Positions 25,561 through 32,465 are shown, counted from the first letter of the stretch. The stretch: DNA of 32,680 nt from Candidatus Nitrosopumilus salarius BD31 (GCF_000242875.2 NZ_AEXL02000062.1:1-32680); one strand, 5' to 3'. Translations and numbers: made by a program. The notes: a model not told the origin generated them from the letters alone.

Positions 25561-25613
25561 CTATTTCTAACTCCATTAAATTCTAGTTAAAGAAATCCTT
25601 CCTTCATTTTTGA

Positions 25614-26291
25614 TCAGTTTGTTAACTCTTCTTTTACTATGGTGATTTTGATGTCATCTTCCACTTGCTCCAAGTCCACTTTTTGATCTCTTGCTAAAAA
25701 CAATGCCGCAAAGAAACATCTGATAGAATCCACTTGATCTAACTCTGCAATGATTTCTTGAAGTAACCCAAATCCTGTCAGTGAAATTTTCTTCATTATC
25801 AAATCCTCGTATTTCCCAATAATACTTTCAAGTGATATGAAATAATCTTGGAAATCTGGTGCTTCAATTGGCTCGATCTCGACTTGCCTGTTTCTTCTTG
25901 ATTGAGGGTTTGCAATTGTTCCAATAAGGTTTTGAAGTAATCCTAACAAATCATCTAATGATACTGGGTATGTTGATTCATGTCTGTATGGGATATCTAT
26001 TAATTCTATATCTACATCTGTTCTTTGATGCATTGGTTTTTTCTCCATTGCTGCTTTTTGTAATGCAAAAATACTTTCAACTTTCATTCTGTAAATCAAT
26101 GATGATGACAATGCTGCCATTCCTGCCACTTTGAGATCTTTTCTATCTGATTTTTCGAGAATTTTTATTAATAAATTTAAAATTTGAATTAGATCAATGT
26201 CCCAAACATCTTTTTTTGCATTAGATAACGGGCTAAATAGAATGTTGATTGGTTCTTGAGAGATGCTGGTAGGATTTGGTACTTCATTCAC
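25614..26291 (-). CDS. scpA: Segregation and condensation protein ScpA (kleisin)
   Basis: 225 residues. The N-terminal half has the kleisin pattern WDIDLIQILNLLIKILEK, then KVAGMAALSSSLIYRMKVES; the C-terminal half ends in a winged helix (ECxF-like region QVDSIRCFFAALFLARDQKVDLEQ). It bridges the SMC heads. Promoter lies upstream toward the divergent alcohol dehydrogenase gene. The archaeal proteins are shorter in the middle than bacterial ScpA, which fits. Confidence 0.88.
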   Translation of the reverse strand: MNEVPNPTSISQEPINILFSPLSNAKKDVWDIDLIQILNLLIKILEKSDRKDLKVAGMAALSSSLIYRMKVESIFALQKAAMEKKPMHQRTDVDIELIDIPYRHESTYPVSLDDLLGLLQNLIGTIANPQSRRNRQVEIEPIEAPDFQDYFISLESIIGKYEDLIMKKISLTGFGLLQEIIAELDQVDSIRCFFAALFLARDQKVDLEQVEDDIKITIVKEELTN

Positions 26292-26385
26292 ATTTTTACT
26301 TCCTGACTATTCAATAATATCTAAGGGCTCTATTTTTTTCTCATTTCCAGTCAACTCTTATATTGTCAATACGAAAAATTGAACT

Positions 26386-27462
26386 ATGAAATCTGCTAGA
26401 ATCACAGGTCCGAATGAGCCTCTTGTGGTCTCCGAATTTGAGACTCCTAAACCTCAAGGAACTCAGGTTTTGGTTAAAGTAAAATCTGTGGGCGTTTGTC
26501 ATAGTGATTTACACCTTTGGGAAGGTGGCTATGATCTTGGTGATGGTCAATTCATGAAAGTGACTGATAGAGGAGTAAAATATCCTGTAACTCCAGGCCA
26601 TGAGATTGTGGGCGTGGTTGAAGATTTTGGTGATGATGTTTCTGGAATTTCAAAAGGAGATGAGGTTTTAGTTTTCCCCTGGATTGGTTGCGGTGAATGC
26701 CCTGCATGTAAAGTACAAAATGAAAATCTATGTGATACCCCAAAATCGATGGGCGTTTTTCAGGACGGTGGCTATTCTGATTATGCTTTAATTCCTAATT
26801 CAAAATATCTGGCAAAACTGGACGGTGTTGATCCTGATGCTGCTACTTCTCTTGCTTGCTCTGGACTTACTGCATACAATGCTGTAAAAAAGGCAAATGT
26901 AAATTCACCAGAATTTTTAATGATAATTGGAGCAGGAGGTCTAGGATTAATGGCAATCCAAATTGCTAAAGCAATCACTAAAGCCAAAATTATCTGTGTT
27001 GATAATGATGACAAAAAATTTGATACTGCAAAAAAGATGGGAGCTGACTTTGTTGTAAATACTAGTTTAGTTGGTTCTTTGTCTAGTGGAACTGGCGGCC
27101 CTGTAGAAAAAATAATTTCCATTAGTAATGGTAAAGGAGTTGACAGTGTCATTGACTTTGTTAATGCTCCTCCAACTGTTAGAACTGCATTAGGAGTAAT
27201 CCGAAAAAGAGGAAATATAGTGCTTGTTGGATTATTTGGAGGATCTCTTGAAATGTCCTTGGTGACAATTCCATTAAAATCAATTGTTATTCAGGGAGCA
27301 TACACTGGAAATTATACTGATATGGTTGAATTACTTGAACTTGCAAGAAAAGGAATTATCAACCCCGTGATCTCAAAACGATATACTCTCGATGAGGCAA
27401 ATACTGCATTAGAGGATCTAAAGGCACGAAAAATAATTGGCCGTGCAGTAATTAATCCGTAA
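26386..27462 (+). CDS. Zinc-dependent alcohol dehydrogenase
   Basis: 358-residue medium-chain dehydrogenase. Catalytic zinc ligands Cys38 (GVCHSD) and His72/Glu73 (GHEIVG); structural zinc Cys102, Cys105, Cys108 and Cys116 (CGECPACKVQNENLC). NAD(P)-binding LMIIGAGGLGLMAIQIA near 181-197, then an acidic CVDNDD that favours NAD+. It interconverts an alcohol and an aldehyde; the substrate is not visible. It is transcribed alone from the divergent region shared with scpA. Confidence 0.93.
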   Translation: MKSARITGPNEPLVVSEFETPKPQGTQVLVKVKSVGVCHSDLHLWEGGYDLGDGQFMKVTDRGVKYPVTPGHEIVGVVEDFGDDVSGISKGDEVLVFPWIGCGECPACKVQNENLCDTPKSMGVFQDGGYSDYALIPNSKYLAKLDGVDPDAATSLACSGLTAYNAVKKANVNSPEFLMIIGAGGLGLMAIQIAKAITKAKIICVDNDDKKFDTAKKMGADFVVNTSLVGSLSSGTGGPVEKIISISNGKGVDSVIDFVNAPPTVRTALGVIRKRGNIVLVGLFGGSLEMSLVTIPLKSIVIQGAYTGNYTDMVELLELARKGIINPVISKRYTLDEANTALEDLKARKIIGRAVINP

Positions 27463-27506
27463 TCTCTGCGTTGTTACAAAATTTTATAACATAAAAAAAA
27501 TTACTG

Positions 27507-28264
27507 TTGTTATTGGACATAAAAATAAATTGTGAAATTGCACTTACTCATCTTAAAAATAAGCAATTCCTCACTGCCCATAATTTGTTTTTGAATCAGG
27601 CTGAATCTCTAAAGAAATCTGAAATCCTCAAATCTGCTTTATTGTATATGTTAGCTGGCGAATGTAAATCTAGACAAGGAAAAGATTCCGAAAATGAAAT
27701 TCGTGAAGCTGGTGATCTTTTTCTGAAATATTCTAACATGAAAAATTCAAAAAACGTTAAAGGTGCATTACTTTGTGCATCAAAATGCTTTCTAAATTTA
27801 GGTGAATTCAATAAAGCTAAAACTGCATATCAGAAAGCAAAAAACATTTTTTCACCATCTATTTCCGTAACAAGACCTGTTGTAATAATTGACGATAGCA
27901 AGGCAATTGCAATGAAACTCCAAAATTATGTGGAAAAGCTAGGATATTCAGAAATTTATATTTTTGAAAATGGAAAAGATGGCGTTAATGGGTGTAAAAA
28001 ATTATTTTCTGAAAATAAAGAACCTGTAGTACTTCTTGATATGGGACTGCCTGATCTTGATGGTGATGTTGTTGCAACAAAATTACTCAAGGAAAAAATA
28101 AACTTACAAATTGTAGTTATCACTGCTGATGAAAAAACAACTTCACGTGCTAACAAAACTATTAGTACTGGTGTATCTGCCTTTATTCAAAAAACCTTTT
28201 ACTTTGGATGAAGTTAAAAAAAGCAATCTCTGTTGCAGAATCTGAATATTCTTTATTACAATAA
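27507..28264 (+). CDS. TPR/response-regulator receiver protein, frame broken twice near the 3' end
   Basis: N-terminal helical repeat region (about 1-115, TPR-like LYMLAGECKSRQGK, GALLCASKCFLNLGE) joined to a CheY-like receiver: Asp129/Asp130, phospho-acceptor Asp178 in VLLDMGLPDLDG, Thr206 in VVITADE and Lys229. As written, the frame stops at 28211 with QKTFYFG. Removing one A from the A6 run at 28189-28194 and one from the A7 run at 28216-28222 restores QKPFTLDEVKKAISVAESEY and a stop at 28262-28264, exactly the expected last helix of a receiver. Either sequence errors or a degrading gene. TTG start (27507 or 27513). No output domain beyond the repeats. Confidence 0.85.
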
Positions 28265-28753
28265 AAGTAATGACATGTTCAGTATGTTTACATCTTTGAT
28301 ATCTATTTCATTTATTCTGTAATCTATCAACTCGTCTGAAAATTTTTCTACTATTTTTTGTGATGTGTTTATTTCAGAATTTATTTGAATAATTATCAGC
28401 ATATTCCATTCACCTTCCATATTTGCTACTAGGAGATAATTATCTAATTTTGTAATGAATTCCTTTATAGAGTCTTTCACCGCGCCAAGAGATTTTGAGG
28501 GTTTGAGCTTCATCAATATTGCATGATACTCGTTAATCCCTGAAACATCAGTTAGAACTGCTTTGTATCCTTTGATGATTCCGCTTTTCTCTAAACGTTC
28601 TATCCTTTTTCTAATTGTTCTATCTGAAACATCATGTCCTGATTTTTTTAATTCTGATGCAATTTCCTTTGATGGTGTTCTGGCATTGTTGTTTAGAATC
28701 TCGATAATTTTTTGATCAACTTTATCTAGGTTTGACCATGCGTCATCGCTCAT
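28256..28753 (-). CDS. Lrp/AsnC-family transcriptional regulator
   Basis: 165 residues. Winged helix-turn-helix at about 10-62 (LDKVDQKIIEILNNNARTPS, DRTIRKRIERLEKSGIIKGY) followed by an RAM/ferredoxin-like ligand domain. Feast/famine regulators of this type respond to amino acids; the effector is unknown. It is convergent with the receiver gene and, if that gene's frame is repaired, their ends overlap by 9 bases. Confidence 0.92.
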   Translation of the reverse strand: MSDDAWSNLDKVDQKIIEILNNNARTPSKEIASELKKSGHDVSDRTIRKRIERLEKSGIIKGYKAVLTDVSGINEYHAILMKLKPSKSLGAVKDSIKEFITKLDNYLLVANMEGEWNMLIIIQINSEINTSQKIVEKFSDELIDYRINEIDIKDVNILNMSLLLL

Positions 28754-28810
28754 ACTGTTTCAAAGTTATAATGCCTTTTGAATTTTTGCTTGAAATTATA
28801 CTTTAATGTC

Positions 28811-29386
28811 TTACTGGAACTTGTTATCTTCTAAAATCCACCCTGATTCAAGAATATCTTGGTCTTCCTCTTCTCCTATGCCTGTAGCGAATCTCCAAAC
28901 TACTGGTGCCACTGTAATCATTTTTTCTTTAATCTTTAGAAGTGATTCTATTTCTGACTGGATGTTTTGATCAGCATTCCCGTATTCTTTACAATATTTG
29001 CATTTTGTATCTAGTGTGATTGGCTCTGATTCAATAACTGGATAAGCCATACATGCTAGTGGTCTCTCCTTGTAAATTTTACATGGGAATCCACCATGTG
29101 GTGATTTTTCTCCACTCTCTGCATCTAGGAAAGGACATGTGTTACCATTTTTTTCAGAACCCATTAATTGGTATGCTAAAATTTTTGTTGGGGGTATATT
29201 CACATCTTCAGAAATACCTATTCTTGGTAAAATTTTAATTTCAATTCCTTTTATTTTTGCTAATTTCTCAATTCTTTCTTTCTCTTCTGGAAGTATCAGA
29301 ACTCCTATCTTGCCAAATTTTTTACTAGGATAATATTCCCTTTCAATACAACACTGAGCACAATCATCTATGCATCTAAACTCCAC
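28811..29386 (-). CDS. YkgJ-like cysteine-cluster protein
   Basis: 191 residues of the YkgJ/UPF0153 family. Cys5, Cys9, Cys12 and Cys13 (CIDDCAQCC) open the protein; further cysteines follow in GNTCPFLD, FPCKIYKERPLACMAYP and CKYCKEYG. These eight or so cysteines should bind metal, either zinc or an Fe-S cluster. Function unproven. The gene is divergent from aIF1A, and TTAATAAAATC between them could serve either direction. Confidence 0.85.
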   Translation of the reverse strand: MEFRCIDDCAQCCIEREYYPSKKFGKIGVLILPEEKERIEKLAKIKGIEIKILPRIGISEDVNIPPTKILAYQLMGSEKNGNTCPFLDAESGEKSPHGGFPCKIYKERPLACMAYPVIESEPITLDTKCKYCKEYGNADQNIQSEIESLLKIKEKMITVAPVVWRFATGIGEEEDQDILESGWILEDNKFQ

Positions 29387-29494
29387 AGATTTTTTTTACT
29401 GTTATTAATAAAATCCCTTTCGGCTTAGTATCTTGTTTATCTTTTCCATATGAAAAACCCTACCAGTTATATGCTCATAACCAATAAGAGTGTC

Positions 29495-29806
29495 ATGGGA
29501 AAACGTCAAGTTAAGAATGAAAGTGCCCTTAAAGAAATTCGCCTACCTGAAGAGGGTGAACTTTTTGGACGTGTATTGAAAATGCTTGGTGGTGAAAATG
29601 TCATGATAAAATGTGCTGATGGTATTACTCGACGTGGAAGAATCCGAGGAAAGCTGAAAAGAAGAGTTTGGATTAGGGATAATGATATTGTCATTATTGC
29701 CCCATGGGATTTTAATGAATCTGAACGGGGAGATATTGTTTGGAGATTTACTCTTCCTCAAGTAGAATGGCTAAAAGATAATGGCCATATTGCTAAAGAT
29801 TTCTAG
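29495..29806 (+). CDS. eif1A: Translation initiation factor aIF1A
   Basis: S1-like OB fold factor that helps position the initiator tRNA on the small subunit. From the ATG at 29495 it begins MGKRQVKNESALKE and contains LPEEGELFGRVLKMLGG, GITRRGRIRGKLKRRVWIR and PWDFNESERGDIVWRF, the family core. An in-frame ATG at 29450 would add 15 residues; family starts usually resemble MGKR, so I chose 29495. Monocistronic. Confidence 0.94.
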   Translation: MGKRQVKNESALKEIRLPEEGELFGRVLKMLGGENVMIKCADGITRRGRIRGKLKRRVWIRDNDIVIIAPWDFNESERGDIVWRFTLPQVEWLKDNGHIAKDF

Positions 29807-29878
29807 ATCTTTTTAATAATTATTTAATTTTGAATAAATGACTTAGTTAATATAGCGAATTAGATGTTTTAGAATCAA

Positions 29879-30070
29879 ATGGAACAAGGCACCGTAAAGT
29901 GGTTTAACCGTACTAAGGGCTTTGGTTTTATCGAAAGAGAATCTGGTGAAGATCTATTTGTTCACAAATCAGATGTTGACGGATTCATCAATGAAGGCGA
30001 TAAAGTCGAGTTTGAAGTAGGCGAAGGTCAAAAAGGACCTGCAGCACAAAAAGTCAAAAAATCAGCATAG
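29879..30070 (+). CDS. cspA: Cold-shock protein (CspA family)
   Basis: 63 residues, single cold-shock domain with RNP1 KGFGFI (13-18) and RNP2 DLFVH (25-29), starting [14 protein letters not shown]. It binds single-stranded RNA/DNA and melts RNA structure. The family is bacterial in origin and in archaea appears mainly in halophiles and thaumarchaea, so an ancient transfer is likely. A TATA-like GTTAATATAG (about 29846-29855) lies some 28 bases before the ATG. Confidence 0.96.
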   Translation: MEQGTVKWFNRTKGFGFIERESGEDLFVHKSDVDGFINEGDKVEFEVGEGQKGPAAQKVKKSA

Positions 30071-30273
30071 GCAATAAATTTTTTATTTAAGAGTTCAAAT
30101 TTGTTTTCTTAAATCAGTCTATCTTTTTATTATTTTTAAAATCACAAAATTTGGGTATTGGTATTGTGTATCCTTTACAAAATATCTCATTTCCAGTCCC
30201 AACACTAAATGTTAATCAAAGCTTCAAGCCTTTTTATTCCTAGTAATTTTCAAAAGGATTTTAGACTCTCTAC

Positions 30274-30432
30274 TTACAAATCTGTACTCAATGTCTTTAA
30301 TGCAAAATTCCCGCATTTTGGACATCTATGTTTTTTCAATAAATCTGCATGAGTTTGCATGGACTTTTTAGAATATGCGATGTGTTCTCCACAATCTACA
30401 CATACGCCAGGTATGTCTCCTTTTGGAATCAT
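30274..30432 (-). CDS. 52-residue double-CxxC zinc-binding protein
   Basis: Begins MIPKGDIPGVCVDCGEHIAY and ends with CPKCGNFALKTLSTDL. Two CxxC pairs (Cys11/Cys14 and Cys37/Cys40) flank a His-containing helix (SMQTHADLLKKH), enough for one zinc ribbon or treble-clef site. A box reading GCTTAAGTTC on this strand (30452-30461) sits 19 bases before the ATG, so the mRNA is probably leaderless. No family recognised. Confidence 0.75.
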   Translation of the reverse strand: MIPKGDIPGVCVDCGEHIAYSKKSMQTHADLLKKHRCPKCGNFALKTLSTDL

Positions 30433-30451
30433 GTCTTTCTAAATTCTGTGG

Positions 30452-30461
30452 GAACTTAAGC
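30452..30461 (-). promoter_or_regulatory. TATA-like box GCTTAAGTTC of the 52-residue zinc gene
   Basis: Identical to the boxes before the DUF302 gene and the 57-residue gene. Its TTAA centre is 24-25 bases before the ATG at 30432, the spacing expected when transcription begins at or next to the start codon. Confidence 0.65.
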
Positions 30462-30496
30462 TTGTCTGTTCTCAAAAAGAGTTTGAAAAATAAGAC

Positions 30497-30882
30497 TTAT
30501 TTTATTTTATCAATAGATTGAATCAGTTTAGTTTCTATCTCCAAACCAAGTTGTTTGAAAGAGTCATCTGATGTTATTGACAGAATTGAGGATGGTTTTG
30601 CCAGACTAATGACAGTATGACCCTCATCACTATAGACTGCAATAGTGCATGGCAGCATAAGCCCCAATTCGGGGTTTGAGTCAAGTATGGTCTTGGCAGC
30701 TATGGGATTACACACCTCGAGAAGCTTGTACTGCCTGTCAAAGACCAATCCCTTGCTTTGGAATATTTTTTGAAAGTCCAGTATTCCAAGGACTCCAAAT
30801 CCAATCTCTTTCAAGTTTGTTGTTAAATTTTCAACCACCTCATCGATTGTTTTTCAGATTTTACAGAATAATGAAATGTCAA
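30497..30882 (-). CDS. DUF302 protein, N-terminus in a different frame
   Basis: The uninterrupted part (from GTG 30838) has the DUF302 core: LKEIGFGVLGILDFQKIF, LLEVCNPIAAKTILD and LGLMLPCTIAVYSDEGH. The family normally starts about 15 residues earlier. A TTG at 30882 opens with MTFHYSVKSEK in another frame and would join the core as KTIDEVVENLTTNLKE if one A were added to the A5 run at 30850-30854, giving a normal 128-residue protein. A TATA-like box lies 20 bases before 30882. DUF302 proteins may bind heme or other small ligands; function here unknown. Confidence 0.82.
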
Positions 30883-30902
30883 TGTCCTACTGTATATTCT
30901 AC

Positions 30903-30912
30903 GAACTTAAGC
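30903..30912 (-). promoter_or_regulatory. TATA-like box GCTTAAGTTC of the DUF302 gene
   Basis: Same 10-base box, with 20 bases to the TTG at 30882 but 64 bases to the GTG at 30838. This supports 30882 as the true start and therefore the frameshift. Confidence 0.65.
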
Positions 30913-30950
30913 GTATTGGATTTCGATCCTAAGGAAACTTCCATCGTTTA

Positions 30951-31084
30951 TCATTCTTTGTACATTGTTTTTTCTAGTCGAGTCTCAGTTGCACTACATT
31001 TACTGCATAACACAATATCTTGCGGATCATCTTCTTTTTCTTCTCGCATTCTGCACATTTGTGAATCCCTTTCTTGAATGTCAT
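30951..31084 (-). pseudogene. 44-residue double-CxxC protein, interrupted by a one-base frameshift
   Basis: The ATG at 31084 shares a base with the upstream stop (TAATG). Frame one gives MTFKKGIHKCAECEKKKK, then drifts into an unconvincing tail ending at a TAG. Frame two gives EDDPQDIVLCSKCSATETRL to a stop at 30951. Adding one A to the A5 run (31035-31039, T on plus) fuses both into a 44-residue protein with two CxxC pairs about 17 residues apart. Broken in this sequence, either by decay or by a read error. Second gene of a two-gene operon. Confidence 0.6.
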
Positions 31085-31257
31085 TAATTATCAAATCCCA
31101 CAGTTCTCATGCCTGCGCAAGGCTTTTTCCCCTTACTCCAACATTTACAAGAACAAGAAACAGCTTTTCCACTTTTCAAATCTTTGACAACTTTGTGAAA
31201 CACTCCCTCTCGTACTTTTGATTCAATTGATATAATTTCATATCTGTCATCGGTCAT
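31084..31257 (-). CDS. 57-residue cysteine-rich protein
   Basis: Starts MTDDRYEIISIESKVREGVF and carries a dense cluster CSCKCWSKGKKPC (cysteines 35, 37, 39 and 46) near the C-terminus, followed by AGMRTVGFDN. The Cys pattern suggests metal binding. It is preceded by the shared GCTTAAGTTC box 20 bases before its ATG and followed at a 1-base overlap by the next gene. No family recognised. Confidence 0.72.
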   Translation of the reverse strand: MTDDRYEIISIESKVREGVFHKVVKDLKSGKAVSCSCKCWSKGKKPCAGMRTVGFDN

Positions 31258-31277
31258 GGATTTTCTACAAGAATTAT

Positions 31278-31287
31278 GAACTTAAGC
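31278..31287 (-). promoter_or_regulatory. TATA-like box GCTTAAGTTC of the 57-residue gene
   Basis: Third identical copy on the minus strand; TTAA centre about 26 bases before the ATG at 31257. Confidence 0.65.
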
Positions 31288-31658
31288 ATTTACAGCACGA
31301 TTTTTCAATCCCTGGAATTTCAACAATTCATCCGAGTTTGCTTTTTTGTGTCTTACATTGAAAATGGAGGGTGTCAGTCACCTTGTCAAAGTGTGATGCA
31401 AAATACATTGCATTGGAATATACCATAATAGAATTATGTCAAACTAATACAATAGCGTGTTCTCTAAATTCTTTACATTTGTTTGATTTTTCTACAAAAA
31501 TGACTAGAAAAATAAAGAGTTCAAAATCATACCTCAGAGACTCTATTAGGCAGATAAGACATTGTATAGTATCGTAGTGGTGTGAGTTTGCATATCCGTT
31601 TGGAAGGACTGAATTAACTACTCAGCTACGAAAAAAGGGATTAGGCATTTTAAGAAAT
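31288..31658. other. Intergenic stretch with no supported gene
   Basis: About 370 bases between the divergent small-gene promoters. A plus-strand frame of 68 codons (31371-31577) and a minus-strand frame (31439 to about 31620) are both open, but the first has no family features and the second has no start codon. I see no tRNA-like fold or repeat. Confidence 0.5.
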
Positions 31659-31668
31659 ACTTAAATTC
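31659..31668 (+). promoter_or_regulatory. TATA-like box ACTTAAATTC on the plus strand
   Basis: Relative of the three GCTTAAGTTC boxes (CTTAA-TTC core). The TTAA centre is about 24 bases before the ATG at 31686, matching the spacing of the minus-strand copies. Confidence 0.55.
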
Positions 31669-31685
31669 ATAATTCATAACAAATT

Positions 31686-31837
31686 ATGAACAACTATTGC
31701 TTTGCAGTATCTGTAACAAGGAGATGGTCATCTCTGAAGGATTGACAGAAATGGATGGAAAAAGATGTCATATTTCCTGCAAGGGTGATTATGAGAAACG
31801 TTGGAGAGATGTCAAAAGACTTAACCGAATTGAATGA
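31686..31837 (+). pseudogene. 50-residue CxxC/CxxxC zinc protein, frame broken near the start
   Basis: From 31703 the frame reads CSICNKEMVISEGLTEMD, then GKRCHISCKGDYEKRW and stops at 31835-31837: four cysteines as CxxC and CxxxC, a credible zinc site. The ATG at 31686, placed 24 bases after a TATA-like box, is out of frame with it by one base and stops after 19 codons. One added T in the TT (31697-31698) or TTT (31701-31703) run joins them. Alternatively translation starts in frame at TTG 31697, giving 46 residues with no defect. Confidence 0.55.
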
Positions 31838-31895
31838 CATCTGTTCGTTCATTTTATCTACAGTAATTAGCTTTAAGAAGAGGTTAGACTAGTTG

Positions 31896-32045
31896 TTACC
31901 CGCAGGAATTACATTCAAATTTCTTTTTGGATTTGTGGGCTTTTTCAATATGGCGCAATGTTCTTTGCGGTTCTGAAAACTCCATGTTGCATTTTGGGCA
32001 AATGTTGCCCACCATGATCTCTTTTTTACGTGAAAACAGGCCCAT
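31896..32045 (-). CDS. 49-residue zinc-finger protein
   Basis: From the ATG at 32045: MGLFSRKKEIMVGNICPKCN, with a C2H2 finger Cys-x2-Cys (16, 19) and His-x4-His in RHIEKAH, plus a trailing ECNSCG CxxC that may start a second site. It resembles the N-terminal part of the two-finger gene at 9675. Upstream in-frame codons to 32129 look like non-coding extension. A TTTTAT stretch lies about 30 bases before the ATG. Confidence 0.72.
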   Translation of the reverse strand: MGLFSRKKEIMVGNICPKCNMEFSEPQRTLRHIEKAHKSKKKFECNSCG

Positions 32046-32079
32046 TATTTTTTTGAAATTACCTGCAAATAAAACTCTT

Positions 32080-32327
32080 TTACATATTTCTAACTGAAAA
32101 CAGTTTGGAATCCAAAGAATAAACCCCAAGCATTACAAAATTTGCAATACTTACTGGAATCTTTGCAATTGGAATTTGTAATTTTCCACACAAACACTGA
32201 AAGGATACAAATTGTAAACCAAAATTTTTTTCCAGCTGTATGATTTCAGAATTTTTCAGGCGTGGCCAATCACTTTTTCAGAGAATTCTCAGGGGGCAAA
32301 TTCTGAGAAAATTATTTTTTTGTTCAT
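32080..32327 (-). pseudogene. Possible frame-disrupted gene between the zinc finger and tRNA-Tyr
   Basis: A frame of about 62 codons without start runs to a TAA at 32080-32082 and looks coding (RLKNSEIIQLEKNFGLQF, then QCLCGKLQIPIAKIPVSIAN). An ATG at 32327 opens MNKKIIFSEFAP in another frame. Removing one base from the C5 run (32292-32296, G on plus) and one from the A5 run (32274-32278, T on plus) would join them into an 81-residue protein containing SEFAPENSLKSDWPRLKN. Two corrections are needed, so this is tentative. Confidence 0.3.
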
Positions 32328-32338
32328 GTGAAAATTTG

Positions 32339-32465
32339 TGGTCCCAAGCGACGGAGTTGAACCATCGACAACCCGGTTTCTGTATGCCTGATATGCTGTT
32401 TTTCGGTCAGCCATCTAAAGCCGACAACTACAGCCGGGAGCTCTACCAGGCTGAGCTAGCTTGGG
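32339..32465 (-). tRNA. tRNA-Tyr(GTA) with a 50-nt intron and encoded CCA
   Basis: Reading the minus strand from 32465: acceptor CCCAAGC pairs with GCTTGGG, then discriminator A (32342) and an encoded CCA (32341-32339). The D arm is GCTC-AGCCTGGTA-GAGC. The anticodon stem CCCGG pairs with CCGGG once an intron is removed, and the loop C-T-GTA-G-A gives anticodon GTA. The T arm is GATGG-TTCAACT-CCGTC with one G-U pair. The mature length is 74 nt plus CCA. Confidence 0.93.
32378..32427 (-). other. Predicted tRNA-Tyr intron at position 37/38
   Basis: Fifty bases after G37. CTGTA of the anticodon loop can pair with TACAG near the intron's 3' end, leaving bulges at both cleavage sites as in a bulge-helix-bulge motif. 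GTCGGC and GCTGAC inside the intron can form a further hairpin with an 8-nt loop. Confidence 0.85.

Noticed and set aside
30095-30200. Minus-strand open frame containing NEIFCKGYTIPIPKFCDFK
   Set aside because: It reads like protein but has no ATG, GTG or TTG start in frame and is only about 30 codons; an overlapping 23-codon ATG frame is equally open.
30676-31077. 133-codon plus-strand frame over the DUF302 and CxxC genes
   Set aside because: The minus strand carries family motifs, stops and promoter boxes; the plus frame has no recognisable features.
31371-31577. 68-codon plus-strand frame
   Set aside because: No family features and no promoter box at useful distance; an equally long minus-strand frame is open in the same place.
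31439-31620. About 60-codon minus-strand frame
   Set aside because: No start codon in frame; an in-frame TGA separates it from the only nearby ATG (31648).
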